From NCBI GenBank assembly GCA_017656295.1, contig JACDOC010000012.1, positions 1 through 64,000 on the forward strand: DNA of 64,000 bases. Direction: 5' to 3'. Below are positions 9,537 to 17,735 of this stretch, piece by piece. The stretch is from Bacillus sp. (in: firmicutes) (GTDB lineage: Bacteria > Bacillota > Bacilli > Bacillales > JACDOC01). A model generated the notes under the pieces. That model was given only the letters and a program-made list of their open reading frames with translations, did not search any database and had not been told where the DNA came from. The position numbers were made by a program, and so were the translations under genes. Each line of letters begins with the position of its first letter. Positions within the stretch are counted from its first letter, which is position 1.

Positions 9537-10094
9537 TTATAAATTTACATCCAATTGGATATAAACAGGATTTTGATTTGTAATCCCTATATATTGACGC
9601 GTTTCAGAGGGAGTGGAATGTTGCAGCCTTTTTTGAATGAGTGAAATCGCAATTCCTTTTTTATACGCATGATAGCCGAATGTTTTACGAAGTGTGTGGG
9701 TACCAATTGAACCTTTCACTCCTGATAGTTTAGCTGCTTCATTAATAATTCGGTAAGCTTGCTGACGAGTAATTGGTTCATTCGTTTTTCTTGATTGAAA
9801 AAGGTAATCGGTGTAGCTGAGTAAACTTTCTTGAATATATGCTCGTAAAGAGTTACGAACATGATCGTTAAAATATACGGGTGGATCAGTGTAAACAGAG
9901 GATTGAAGGTAGTGAAGAATTTCACCTGATTCGCTCATAACGTCTTTTACATGTAAATGCAGTAAATCATTAATTCGGATACCTGTATTAATTCCAAGCA
10001 AAAATAAACAATAGTCACGCAGTGAACGTCGTTTTAAAAATGCTTTTATTGATAGAAGTTGTTTTTCATCTTTAATTGCTTCAACAGTTTTCAT
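9537..10094 (-). CDS. Orphan tyrosine recombinase, catalytic domain only
   Basis: A 185-residue phage-integrase-type protein. Visible catalytic residues are R40 (GIRINDLL), H133-x-x-R136 (HTLRKTFGYH), H159 (RLQHS) and nucleophile Y168 (RQYIGI). The usual Lys between strands 2 and 3 is not obvious, and the N-terminal SAM-like core-binding domain is absent. GGAGGAAGTGC before ATG 10094 fixes the start; the longer frame to 10121 has no such site. Small Bacillus integrase-like proteins such as YoeC have this form. No phage genes are nearby. A perfect inverted repeat lies just upstream. Confidence 0.8.
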   Translation of the reverse strand: MKTVEAIKDEKQLLSIKAFLKRRSLRDYCLFLLGINTGIRINDLLHLHVKDVMSESGEILHYLQSSVYTDPPVYFNDHVRNSLRAYIQESLLSYTDYLFQSRKTNEPITRQQAYRIINEAAKLSGVKGSIGTHTLRKTFGYHAYKKGIAISLIQKRLQHSTPSETRQYIGITNQNPVYIQLDVNL

Positions 10095-10107
10095 TGCACT
10101 TCCTCCG

Positions 10108-10147
10108 ATGTAACATAACATAATTATATCATAGCTTTATGTTACAT
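10108..10147. promoter_or_regulatory. Perfect 11-bp inverted repeat before the recombinase
   Basis: ATGTAACATAA at 10108-10118 is mirrored perfectly by TTATGTTACAT at 10137-10147, with an 18-bp AT-rich spacer. It lies in the promoter/leader of the recombinase gene, so it is a candidate operator or recombinase binding site. Confidence 0.6.
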
Positions 10148-10494
10148 TAAATTTATGTTTTTACTATTCGGAAAAATAGTAATAAAAGACAAGAAGGCAA
10201 ACATTCTAGTTGTGCCCCCTTCCTTATGATGAACGTAAAAAAGGGATCACCTTTTACCTCCTTCCATTTCTTAGTGTGTCCCTGTCCCCCCAAGCCCCTA
10301 TCCTAAAACTAGAGTAATTTGTCCAATAAGCCACACATCTAACGGATTCACATGTCCTGACCAACGTAACATCTCCTAATTATTCCTTCCATACCTGAAT
10401 TTCATAAGTGTCTAACGCTTTTTATAGACAAACATACAAGCGAATGTTAAAGATTGTACATATTTTGTGAAAAAGGCGAAAGTGGGGAACGAAG
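10148..10494. other. Intergenic stretch, no gene seen
   Basis: This is the divergent region between the recombinase and the speD-speE fusion. A C-rich patch (around 10265-10300) contains CTGTCCCC but lacks the palindromic partner of the REP elements found elsewhere in this window. No coding frame or structured RNA was recognised. Confidence 0.5.
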
Positions 10495-11829
10495 ATGGAT
10501 ACTACGGGTCACCATTTTATTATTGAATCCTACGGTTGTTCGGAAAGTCGTTTGAACTCAGGCGAATGGTTGGAAAAAGAAATGAGCAACATAGTGAATC
10601 AAGTTGGAATGAATAAGTTATCGAGTCATTTTCATCCCTTCTATCCAGAAGGGGTAACGGGAGTCATTGTGTTAAGTACCTCTCATTTTTCCATACACAC
10701 GTGGCCAGAAAAAAAGTATGCGGCACTCGATTTGTACACGTGCGGAGACACATCAACGGATCGGTTATGGAAGGCCATTGAAACATTTACTGAACAAATT
10801 GGAGCGCAATTCACTCAAGTTTACTATGTACCTAGAGGAAATAAAACTCATTCAGACCCAATTTTACGAAAACAATGGACTTCTCAAAATAAAGACAATC
10901 GATTAACTACCCAAATGGAGCATCTCCAAATGATCAAGCCAAACCAAAGTAATGAGTGGGATATAATTCAATTAAAAGAAATATTAAGCGGAGAACATCA
11001 TGTCCATTATCAAGGAAAAAGTCCGTTTCAAGATATTTTTATCGTCGAAGCAAACGACCTTCGTCTTTATTTAGATTATGAGTTGCAATTTAGCTCGATC
11101 GATGAACGTTATTATCATGAAGCACTTGTTCATCCGGCGATGTCATGGAACGACAAACGAGAACGTGTCCTTATTTTAGGTGGGGGAGATGGGTTAGCTC
11201 TTAGAGAAGTATTAAAATATCCGGATGTACAACAAGTGGAGTTAGTCGATATTGATCCGGTTGTATTAGAGGCTGCTCGGACGGTTCCAGCGTTAACGAA
11301 GCAAAACAACCGAGCGTTCTTTGATTCGCGTGTCACGGTTCATGTGAAAGATGCCAATGCATTTATCGAAAAATGCCAAAAACAATATGATGTTATTATT
11401 ATTGATTTTCCGGACCCTGTAGACGAAGTGATTGCCGAACTTTACACAAAAGAACTGTTCGAGAAAATCGCAAGACGACTATCAAAAACGGGTACGCTCG
11501 TCTGTCAATCCAACTCAACAGAAGATACACCAATCGTCTTTTGGAGTATTGCGAAGACGATGGAAGCGGCGGGATTATTCACATTACCATATGAACGGAT
11601 TGTTCCGTCCTTTGGTATTTGGGGATTCCATTTGGCGGCCCATCAACCGTTAAAAGAAAAAATGTTTTACGTACCTGTCCCTCATCAAGCCCTCCCTGAT
11701 CCAGTAACGAAACTTTTCCAGTTAACAAACCGGGCACAAAGAACCGAGCCGTATGCCGTTGTTCATACGAAAAAACAATCTCAACTTCATGACATTTATC
11801 AAAAAGAAATTCGAAACTTAAATAGGTAA
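10495..11829 (+). CDS. Fused SpeD-like decarboxylase / SpeE-like aminopropyltransferase
   Basis: One 444-residue frame joins two polyamine enzymes. Residues 1-120 are a prokaryotic SpeD-type pyruvoyl decarboxylase: S63 in LSTSHFSIHTWPE is the expected pyruvoyl serine, H68 and C83 (LYTCGD) are conserved. The residue before the cleavage serine is Thr62, where characterised SpeD has Glu. Residues 155-430 are a spermidine-synthase-like domain with YYHEALVHP (207-214), the nucleotide loop LGGGDGLALRE (228-238) and IIDFPDP in place of the usual DSTDP. Fusion would couple decarboxylated SAM production to aminopropyl transfer, but both deviations leave substrate choice open. Confidence 0.85.
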   Translation: MDTTGHHFIIESYGCSESRLNSGEWLEKEMSNIVNQVGMNKLSSHFHPFYPEGVTGVIVLSTSHFSIHTWPEKKYAALDLYTCGDTSTDRLWKAIETFTEQIGAQFTQVYYVPRGNKTHSDPILRKQWTSQNKDNRLTTQMEHLQMIKPNQSNEWDIIQLKEILSGEHHVHYQGKSPFQDIFIVEANDLRLYLDYELQFSSIDERYYHEALVHPAMSWNDKRERVLILGGGDGLALREVLKYPDVQQVELVDIDPVVLEAARTVPALTKQNNRAFFDSRVTVHVKDANAFIEKCQKQYDVIIIDFPDPVDEVIAELYTKELFEKIARRLSKTGTLVCQSNSTEDTPIVFWSIAKTMEAAGLFTLPYERIVPSFGIWGFHLAAHQPLKEKMFYVPVPHQALPDPVTKLFQLTNRAQRTEPYAVVHTKKQSQLHDIYQKEIRNLNR

Positions 11830-11847
11830 GTAAGACGTCTGACAAAT

Positions 11848-11910
11848 TTTACAAGTCAACCGTTTTTATGTATGATATAAACAATTGTTTAAAATCTAAA
11901 CAATTGTTTA
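11848..11910 (+). promoter_or_regulatory. psuKG promoter with two identical 14-bp palindromic operators
   Basis: A sigma-A-type promoter TTTACA (11848) - 17 bp - TATGAT (11871), with TG just before the -10. Two copies of the perfect palindrome TAAACAATTGTTTA follow at 11878-11891 and 11897-11910, centres 19 bp apart, covering the expected start point. This is the arrangement of a repressor site; the likely binder is the winged-helix domain of the first gene product, by inference. Confidence 0.75.
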
Positions 11911-11955
11911 TTTTCTATACAAATAACAGACAATTACCGTTTCAATAGGGGGGGG

Positions 11956-13059
11956 ATGGAGTTGAACAAACGTGAAAAGCAAATTTTAGAGCATATACGA
12001 GTCAATCCGTTCATATCCCAGCAAGAATTAGCAGATTCCTTAGGAATTTCTCGTCCAGCGGTAGCTGGATATATTTCATCGTTAATGAAGCAAGGGAAAA
12101 TTTTAGGTAGAGCGTATGTACTTCCAGCGGATGAACGAATCATTTGTATCGGTGGGGCCAACATTGATCGAAAAGGATATGTGGATGAGCTTCAAATGGG
12201 GACGTCAAACCCCATTCAATTTTTATCAACAACTGGAGGAGTCGCTCGAAATATTGCAGAGAATTTAGGACGACTCAATATACCTGTCTCCTTAGTTAGT
12301 ACGGTTGGCCTCGATGCTGAAGGTGAGCAATTGCTTGAAGATACAGGAAAATATGTAGATACACGGTTGGTAATGCATGTTACTGGACAAAATACTGGAT
12401 CGTATACCGCGATCCTTTCTCGTGACGGGGAGTTGATCACCGCATTTGCCGATATGAATGTGTATGACACGATGACCCCAAAAGTGATGGAGACCTTTCG
12501 GCAAGAGCTGTTGAATGCACGTGTAATTGTTTTAGATACGAATATATCAGCAGAGTCGATTGATTGGGTCATTCAATTTTGTCGGGAAGAAGAAAAAACA
12601 TTATGTCTTGCTCCCGTGTCGTCATTGAAAATTAAAAAGTTACCTGCTCAATTACATGGTGTTAACTTTTTCATTGCCAATGAGCATGAAGCAAGAACGT
12701 ACACAAATATGATGAAGGAAGACTTGGAAAGTGTTTGTGATCAACTCCTTTCGTTAGGTTGTGAGAAAGTTGTGATTACAAGGGGAAAAGATGGGGTTGT
12801 CTATAAATCAAAAGAAGAATACGGACTCATCGATGCCCCAAAGGCCGACGTTGTCGATGTGACTGGTGCTGGAGATGCCTTTATTGCCGGCTTTTTATTC
12901 GGACATTGGCAAAACCAAACGTTAAAAGAGGCTTGTCAATACGGGATGAGTTGTTCGATTATTACTCTTTCAACTAAAGAAACGGTATCGACTGAATTAA
13001 ACAAACAGCGATTATTACATACTGTAAACACTTATTTTCAAAAGGAGGACGAACAATGA
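11956..13059 (+). CDS. psuK: Pseudouridine kinase with N-terminal HTH domain
   Basis: A 367-residue PfkB-family sugar kinase that phosphorylates pseudouridine to its 5'-phosphate for cleavage by PsuG. Residues 4-58 are a winged helix-turn-helix ([20 protein letters not shown] ... [14 protein letters not shown]). The kinase domain starts near 65 ([12 protein letters not shown]), has [14 protein letters not shown] near 95 and the C-terminal signature [16 protein letters not shown] near 300 with the catalytic Asp. The start is either ATG 11956, which abuts a G-run, or TTG 11962 with better spacing. It overlaps psuG by four bases (ATGA). The HTH suggests autoregulation at the upstream palindromes. 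Confidence 0.9.
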   Translation: MELNKREKQILEHIRVNPFISQQELADSLGISRPAVAGYISSLMKQGKILGRAYVLPADERIICIGGANIDRKGYVDELQMGTSNPIQFLSTTGGVARNIAENLGRLNIPVSLVSTVGLDAEGEQLLEDTGKYVDTRLVMHVTGQNTGSYTAILSRDGELITAFADMNVYDTMTPKVMETFRQELLNARVIVLDTNISAESIDWVIQFCREEEKTLCLAPVSSLKIKKLPAQLHGVNFFIANEHEARTYTNMMKEDLESVCDQLLSLGCEKVVITRGKDGVVYKSKEEYGLIDAPKADVVDVTGAGDAFIAGFLFGHWQNQTLKEACQYGMSCSIITLSTKETVSTELNKQRLLHTVNTYFQKEDEQ

Positions 13060-13976
13060 AGCTATCAACGTATGTTGTTTTATCAGAAGAAGTAAAAGAA
13101 GCTTTACGATCCAATCAACCAGTCGTTGCGTTAGAATCGACAATTATTTCACACGGCATGCCGTATCCACAAAATGTAGAAACGGCTCTTGAAGTCGAAG
13201 AAGTGATTCGAAAAAACGGAGCCGTACCAGCAACCATTGCCATTATTGAAGGAAAAATAAAAGTAGGTCTCACGAAAGAGGAAATCGAATTTTTAGGAAC
13301 AAGCAACGACATTGAAAAAGTAAGCCGAAGAGACCTTCCGTATATTTTAGCGAAGAAAAAGCATGGAGCGACAACGGTGGCTGCAACAATGATTTGTGCG
13401 GATTTAGCTGGCATTCGAGTGTTTGCAACTGGTGGAATCGGTGGTGTGCATCGGGGAGCAGAAAAGACAATGGACATTTCCGCTGACTTACAAGAGCTGG
13501 CACAGACAAACGTGGCGGTCGTTTGTGCTGGGGCGAAGTCGATTTTAGATTTAGGTCTTACCTTAGAATATTTAGAAACCAACGGTGTACCAGTCATCGG
13601 ATACGGCACCAATATATTACCAGCCTTTTATTCAAGAACAAGCCCGTATCATGTAGACTATCAATTAGACACACCAGAAGAAATAGCTGAGCTTATTCAA
13701 TTGAAATGGGAATTAGGTTTACAAGGAGGATTGGTCATTGCCAACCCTGTTCCGAAAGAACATGAACTTGAAGAGTCCTATATTCATTCGATCATCAACC
13801 AAGCCCTTCAAGAAGCGGAAGAAAAGAAGATTACAGGTAAAGAAGTAACTCCATTCTTATTGGATCAAGTGAAGACATTAACAGAAGGAAAAAGTCTCGA
13901 AGCGAATATTGCGCTTGTCAAAAATAACGCCCAATTAGCTGCGTGCATAGCTAAAGCGATGGTAAAAAATAAATAA
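13056..13976 (+). CDS. psuG: Pseudouridine-5'-phosphate glycosidase
   Basis: A 306-residue enzyme that splits pseudouridine 5'-phosphate into uracil and ribose 5-phosphate. Family segments are clear: [17 protein letters not shown] near 24, [14 protein letters not shown] near 59, [21 protein letters not shown] near 92, and [20 protein letters not shown] near 127. Length matches E. coli PsuG. AAAGGAGGA within the 3' end of psuK precedes the ATG and the genes overlap by 4 bp, indicating translational coupling in a two-gene operon. Confidence 0.95.
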   Translation: MKLSTYVVLSEEVKEALRSNQPVVALESTIISHGMPYPQNVETALEVEEVIRKNGAVPATIAIIEGKIKVGLTKEEIEFLGTSNDIEKVSRRDLPYILAKKKHGATTVAATMICADLAGIRVFATGGIGGVHRGAEKTMDISADLQELAQTNVAVVCAGAKSILDLGLTLEYLETNGVPVIGYGTNILPAFYSRTSPYHVDYQLDTPEEIAELIQLKWELGLQGGLVIANPVPKEHELEESYIHSIINQALQEAEEKKITGKEVTPFLLDQVKTLTEGKSLEANIALVKNNAQLAACIAKAMVKNK

Positions 13977-13988
13977 GGAATATGATTG

Positions 13989-14066
13989 TTAAACATACGT
14001 TTGTTTAATAAAAACGAACCTTATCTTTCAAGGAATACATCTATTAATCAAACGTTTGATTAATAG
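13989..14066. promoter_or_regulatory. Two palindromes downstream of psuG
   Basis: A 20-bp near-perfect palindrome TTAAACATACGTTTGTTTAA (13989-14008) shares the TTAAACA/TGTTTAA arms of the operators upstream of psuK. A perfect 26-bp palindrome with half-site CTATTAATCAAAC spans 14041-14066. Neither is followed by a T-run, so they do not look like terminators. Role unknown. Confidence 0.5.
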
Positions 14067-14092
14067 ATATAAAATGATCGTAGACAAACAAA

Positions 14093-14138
14093 TCCCCCAT
14101 TTCCCATTCGATTGGTAAAGGAAATGGGGGAATTTTTA
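14093..14138 (+). terminator. Terminator of psuKG
   Basis: A 12-bp perfect stem (TCCCCCATTTCC at 14093-14104, GGAAATGGGGGA at 14120-14131) is followed by ATTTTTAT. The hairpin may also serve the convergent thioredoxin-like gene. Confidence 0.9.
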
Positions 14139-14164
14139 TATAGAAGAACAGAGCTGGAATTCAC

Positions 14165-14725
14165 TTATTGGTTTTTCCATTTAATGTTGCAGCCAAGGCT
14201 TGGACGTTGATTTGGATCAACTGGCTCCCCTTTTAACAATTGATCAAGGGCCTTGCGAATAGATTCACCGGTAACCGGGATGTCATTTCCAGGTCGAGAG
14301 TCGTCCAATTGACCACGATATACGCATTTTAGGTCGCCGTCAAAAATGTAGAAATCAGGAGTACATGCAGCGTCATATGCTTTCGCCACTTCTTGAGTTT
14401 CATCGAATAAATAAGGGAATGGGTAACCAAGCTCTTCGGCAACCTCTTTCATTTTTTCTGGTGAGTCATCTGGATAGTTTTCGACGTCATTAGAGTTAAT
14501 TGCCACAAATGAAATTCCTTTTGGCATATAATCATTCGCTAGTCGAACAAGCTCATGTTGCACATGTTTGACGAATGGACAGTGGTTACAAATGAACATG
14601 ACTACTGTTGCTACGTCCGATTTGATGTCGTTTAAGGAAACATTTTTTCCAGAAACAACATCAGGCAATGTAAACTGTGGTGCTTCTTTTCCAAGCGGAA
14701 ACATATTCGATTCTGTTCGGGCCAT
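14165..14725 (-). CDS. Thioredoxin-like AhpC/TSA-family protein
   Basis: A 186-residue cytoplasmic protein of thioredoxin fold. The active-site region FICNHCPFVKH near residue 50 contains a CxxC pair (CNHC); VAINSNDVENYPDDSPEKM and CTPDFYIFD are characteristic of the subfamily often annotated only as thioredoxin family protein. There is no signal peptide. The frame opens at TTG 14734 directly against AAGGAGG, so ATG 14725, nine bases further, is the more likely start. A redox or peroxide-handling role is inferred from the family. Confidence 0.85.
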   Translation of the reverse strand: MARTESNMFPLGKEAPQFTLPDVVSGKNVSLNDIKSDVATVVMFICNHCPFVKHVQHELVRLANDYMPKGISFVAINSNDVENYPDDSPEKMKEVAEELGYPFPYLFDETQEVAKAYDAACTPDFYIFDGDLKCVYRGQLDDSRPGNDIPVTGESIRKALDQLLKGEPVDPNQRPSLGCNIKWKNQ

Positions 14726-15150
14726 CGGAAACAACCTCCTTAAATAATCTCATCTCTATCGTACAAAAGGTTCCTTCGAATCACAAACAAAATGGTAAAA
14801 AATGATGGGGATTGGCGTTTTGAATTTTTATACAATAATTGTAAAGGTTTTGAAATAAAATATTTTTTACTGACGGTATAGGAAAGACACTTACATGGAT
14901 GATAGGATAGAAAACATGAAATGGAAAGTATTTAGAAAAATTTTATAGGTGTTGAAATAGTAAGGTTTTCCAAATATTAAAGAATGATTTCAATTATATT
15001 AAAATACGTTTATTATTCTTTTAAAAAGTACTTCTTTACAGAGGTAAAGCAAAAAAGTGTTGTATTTTATAAATTACTTGTTTTATAATTTTGATAAGTT
15101 ATTTATATTTATAAATAACCAGAATTTTTTTAAAAAAGGGGGAAGTTTGC
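14726..15150. other. AT-rich divergent regulatory region
   Basis: No gene is seen. The leader of the symporter gene contains a perfect inverted repeat, GTTATTTATA / TATAAATAAC, at 15098-15119, about 30 bp before the start codon, which may be an operator. No T-box or other riboswitch consensus was recognised. Confidence 0.5.
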
Positions 15151-16605
15151 TTGGAGAACTTCGTAAATGACATAGTAGGGATTTTATGGAGCTCACCGCT
15201 CATCTATCTATGTCTCGGGGTAGGATTAGTTTTTTCCATCATGACTCGCTTTTTACAAGTAAGACACTTAAAGGACATGATTAAGCTCATGTTCCAAGGA
15301 AAAAGCTCAGACGCAGGGGTATCATCATTTCAGGCCTTGGCAATTGCTCTATCTGGACGTGTTGGTACTGGTAACATTGCTGGAACAGCAACGGCGATTG
15401 CGTTCGGGGGACCGGGAGCGGTATTCTGGATGTGGACGATCGCCTTTATCGGAGCAGCTAGTGCGTTTATCGAATCAACTCATGCACAAATTTATAAGGT
15501 TAAACAAGATGGGGAATATCGTGGAGGACCAGCCTATTATATTGAAAAAGGTTTAGGCTGGAAATGGTACGGTGTTTTATTTGCAATTTCCGCTATTTTT
15601 GCCATGAGTTTATTAATGCCAGGTATTCAATCTAATTCTATTGCTTTAGGATTAGAAAATGCTTTTGGTATTAGTCCATTTATTACCGGAATTATTCTTG
15701 TTGCTATTATCGGTATCATTATCTTTGGTGGAGTAAAACGTATTGCAACGGTTGCACAATACGTTGTTCCGTTCATGGCTGTCGGTTATATTCTTCTTTC
15801 ACTTATTATCATTGCTTTAAACATTACTGAGCTACCAGCTGTTTTTGCATTAATTTTTAAAAGTGCCTTCGCTTTAGATTCTGCCTTCGGTGGTATTGTC
15901 GGTGCGGCTATTTCTTGGGGAGTAAAACGTGGAATTTACTCTAACGAAGCTGGTCAAGGTACTGGACCTCACGCAGCGGCAGCAGCCGAAGTCTCCCACC
16001 CAGCTAAACAAGGACTTGTTCAAGCATTTTCTGTCTACATCGATACATTATTAGTATGTTCCGCAACGGCGTTCATGATTTTATTTACTGGTATGTACAA
16101 CGTAGAAGATCCAGATGGAAACTTCCTTCGTGAGAACTTGCCAGGTGTCGAAGCAGGTCCTGCTTACACGCAAGCCGCTATTGAAACAGTATTCCCAAGC
16201 TTCGGTGCTGGCTTTGTAGCGATTGCCTTGTTCTTCTTTGCCTTTACAACTATTATGGCATACTACTACATGGCGGAAACAAATATCGCCTATTTAACGC
16301 GTGGCCGTAACAGCAAAACACCAATGTTTGTTTTAAAAGTTGTATTACTAGCAGCAACATTCTACGGTGCTGTAAAAACAGCAAAACTTGCATGGGCACT
16401 TGGTGATATCGGCTTAGGAATCATGGTATGGCTCAACGTCATTGCCATCGTTCTTCTCGCTAAACCAGCCTTAGTGGCATTAAAAGATTACGAAGAACAG
16501 AAAAAACAAGGATTGGATCCTGTCTTTGACCCAGAAAAACTCGGAATTAAAAATGCTGATTATTGGGTAGAAGAGTACAAAGGAGAAGAAAATCGAGTTT
16601 CATAA
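15151..16605 (+). CDS. Alanine/glycine:cation symporter (AgcS/AlsT family)
   Basis: A 484-residue membrane carrier with about ten or eleven spans. Family signatures are FQALAIALSGRVGTGNIAGTA near 60, GGPGAVFWMWTIAFIGAASAF near 90, and WGVKRGIYSNEAGQGTGPHAA near 253. Members import alanine, glycine or glutamine with Na+ or H+. It starts at TTG after AAGGGGGAAG. It ends with a polar tail and a good terminator, so it is monocistronic. The amino acid transported cannot be decided here; B. subtilis AlsT is a glutamine transporter. Confidence 0.92.
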   Translation: MENFVNDIVGILWSSPLIYLCLGVGLVFSIMTRFLQVRHLKDMIKLMFQGKSSDAGVSSFQALAIALSGRVGTGNIAGTATAIAFGGPGAVFWMWTIAFIGAASAFIESTHAQIYKVKQDGEYRGGPAYYIEKGLGWKWYGVLFAISAIFAMSLLMPGIQSNSIALGLENAFGISPFITGIILVAIIGIIIFGGVKRIATVAQYVVPFMAVGYILLSLIIIALNITELPAVFALIFKSAFALDSAFGGIVGAAISWGVKRGIYSNEAGQGTGPHAAAAAEVSHPAKQGLVQAFSVYIDTLLVCSATAFMILFTGMYNVEDPDGNFLRENLPGVEAGPAYTQAAIETVFPSFGAGFVAIALFFFAFTTIMAYYYMAETNIAYLTRGRNSKTPMFVLKVVLLAATFYGAVKTAKLAWALGDIGLGIMVWLNVIAIVLLAKPALVALKDYEEQKKQGLDPVFDPEKLGIKNADYWVEEYKGEENRVS

Positions 16606-16618
16606 TATTATATGGAAG

Positions 16619-16655
16619 ACGTGTGAAGGAAGAGGTTTCTTCACACGTTTTTTGT
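16619..16655 (+). terminator. Terminator of the AgcS symporter gene
   Basis: A 10-bp stem, ACGTGTGAAG (16619) and CTTCACACGT (16639-16648), is followed by TTTTTTG. Confidence 0.9.
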
Positions 16656-16886
16656 TGAGAGCGAATAGTTTTTTCCTATTCAGACAGATTTAAAGAATGG
16701 TACTGTTTCCGTTGTTGGTATTGGTATCTGGCTCAACCTTTTATATAGAACTTCGACTTAAGATCGGACTTGAACGGATGATAAAGAAGCTCGAAATATG
16801 TGGGAAAGCAACTGGATGGTCATTAAAATTCGATAGTAGTTGATTTTGGGGTAGATGGTTAAGGAAAGTAATTGGTTAGAAATTTT

Positions 16887-17562
16887 GGTTCTCCGTCTAA
16901 TGTTGGGGTGGTAAAGAAATCAGGCCACCCCTAACCTATATGTAGACATATTCCTTTATACTGATGTCTCAATAAGATTCTTGCTCGAAATCTCTTGAAG
17001 TTTTTATATCCATAGCCGTTTCGCTTGATGACTTTTGTCGTATTATTGATTTCTTCCAAAAAGCCATTGGAATGACCATACACAAAGCTATTAAGGATTT
17101 CTACTTGCCAATTTCGAAACGTTTCTATCGCTTGTTTCATCTCTGGAATTCCTGATTCCTCTACTACTTGATAAAATGCTTCCAGCTCGGAAAAGCGTTT
17201 TCCGCAAGCACAGGCATATCGACGACGTTTATACCAAATATACGTCATCCGTTCAAACCATTTTAAATGTTGAACTTTTTGCCATCGATAATCATGAACT
17301 TTGTTGGTGAGTTGACCACAGTCAGGACAAGGGTGTGGCTTTTGCTCCATTTCCACATAGAGGAGGATTTCCCCTTTACGCTCCTCCATTTTTATCACCT
17401 GACAGTCTTTTAATCCTGGGATATTCATGATAGAATTCATAGTACACGCAACTCCATTCTTTTTACTTGTTTCTGGACAATTCAAGTATAAAAGAATGAC
17501 GGGGTTGCGTGTCTTTTTTTTGACCAAAATTGTATGAAAACCCCAACATTTATTATAGAGCC
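16887..17562 (-). mobile_element. Internally deleted ISL3-family insertion sequence
   Basis: Inferred ends read GGTTCTCC...AATGTTGGGGT on the left (16887-16909) and, on the opposite strand, GGCTCTAT...AATGTTGGGGT on the right (17540-17562), matching the GGCTCT-type ISL3 terminus. The 676-bp length is about half of a complete ISL3 element. The 8-bp sequences just outside do not match, so no target duplication is preserved. The boundaries are my alignment of the two ends. Confidence 0.7.
16931..17440 (-). pseudogene. ISL3 transposase with internal in-frame deletion
   Basis: The 169-residue frame keeps the N-terminal ISL3 zinc-finger region (HPCPDCGQLTNKVHDY; RRRYACACGKRF) and then passes directly into the C-terminal part of the transposase (FRNWQVEILNSFVYGHSNGFLEEINNTTKVIKRNGYGY). 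The roughly 230-residue DDE catalytic core is missing, with the junction near KRFSELEAFYQ. It cannot transpose by itself but could still bind ends. The start is ATG 17440; a longer frame to 17590 runs through the right terminal repeat. Confidence 0.85.
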
Positions 17563-17567
17563 TTAAA

Positions 17568-17606
17568 ATAAAAGAAAAAGACGAGTACAAACAATTTGTA
17601 CCCGTC
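17568..17606 (-). terminator. Terminator after the small peptide gene
   Basis: A 12-bp stem (arms 17580-17591 and 17595-17606, one G-T mismatch) with a 3-nt loop is followed on the minus strand by TTTTTCTTTT. It closes the HD-GYP/peptide transcription unit. Confidence 0.9.
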
Positions 17607-17616
17607 TAATTGTTGA

Positions 17617-17715
17617 TTATGGAAGATGTACTGGGTAATATGCTGGTGCTACTGCACCAAAAGTTGCAAGAGCAAACATCGCAGTTACCATAAATTTTGT
17701 AACGAACTTTTTCAT
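17617..17715 (-). CDS. 32-residue secreted-type peptide downstream of HD-GYP gene
   Basis: A very short gene with an excellent AAAGGAGGG seven bases before its ATG. The peptide begins MKKFVTKFMV, has a hydrophobic core at about 9-22, an AVAPA signal-peptidase-like site, and a tail YYPVHLP. It lies 20 bp behind the HD-GYP gene and is followed at once by a strong terminator, so it is almost certainly transcribed. Its size and position resemble Phr-type pre-signal peptides, but there is no homology evidence. It may also be a small membrane peptide. Confidence 0.7.
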   Translation of the reverse strand: MKKFVTKFMVTAMFALATFGAVAPAYYPVHLP

Positions 17716-17735
17716 TGCTATCCCTCCTTTCATAT

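Noticed and set aside
10265-10300. REP copy upstream of the speD-speE fusion
   Set aside because: CTGTCCCC is present, but the opposing GGGAC arm is missing, so no palindrome exists.
14735-15150. T-box or amino-acid riboswitch before the AgcS symporter
   Set aside because: No T-box consensus, specifier hairpin or glycine-riboswitch core could be found; only a short inverted repeat is present.
16690-16760. Possible duplicated 3' end of the AgcS symporter gene
   Set aside because: The translated GIGIWLNLL slightly resembles GLGIMVWLNVI in the symporter, but the match is too short to support a duplication.
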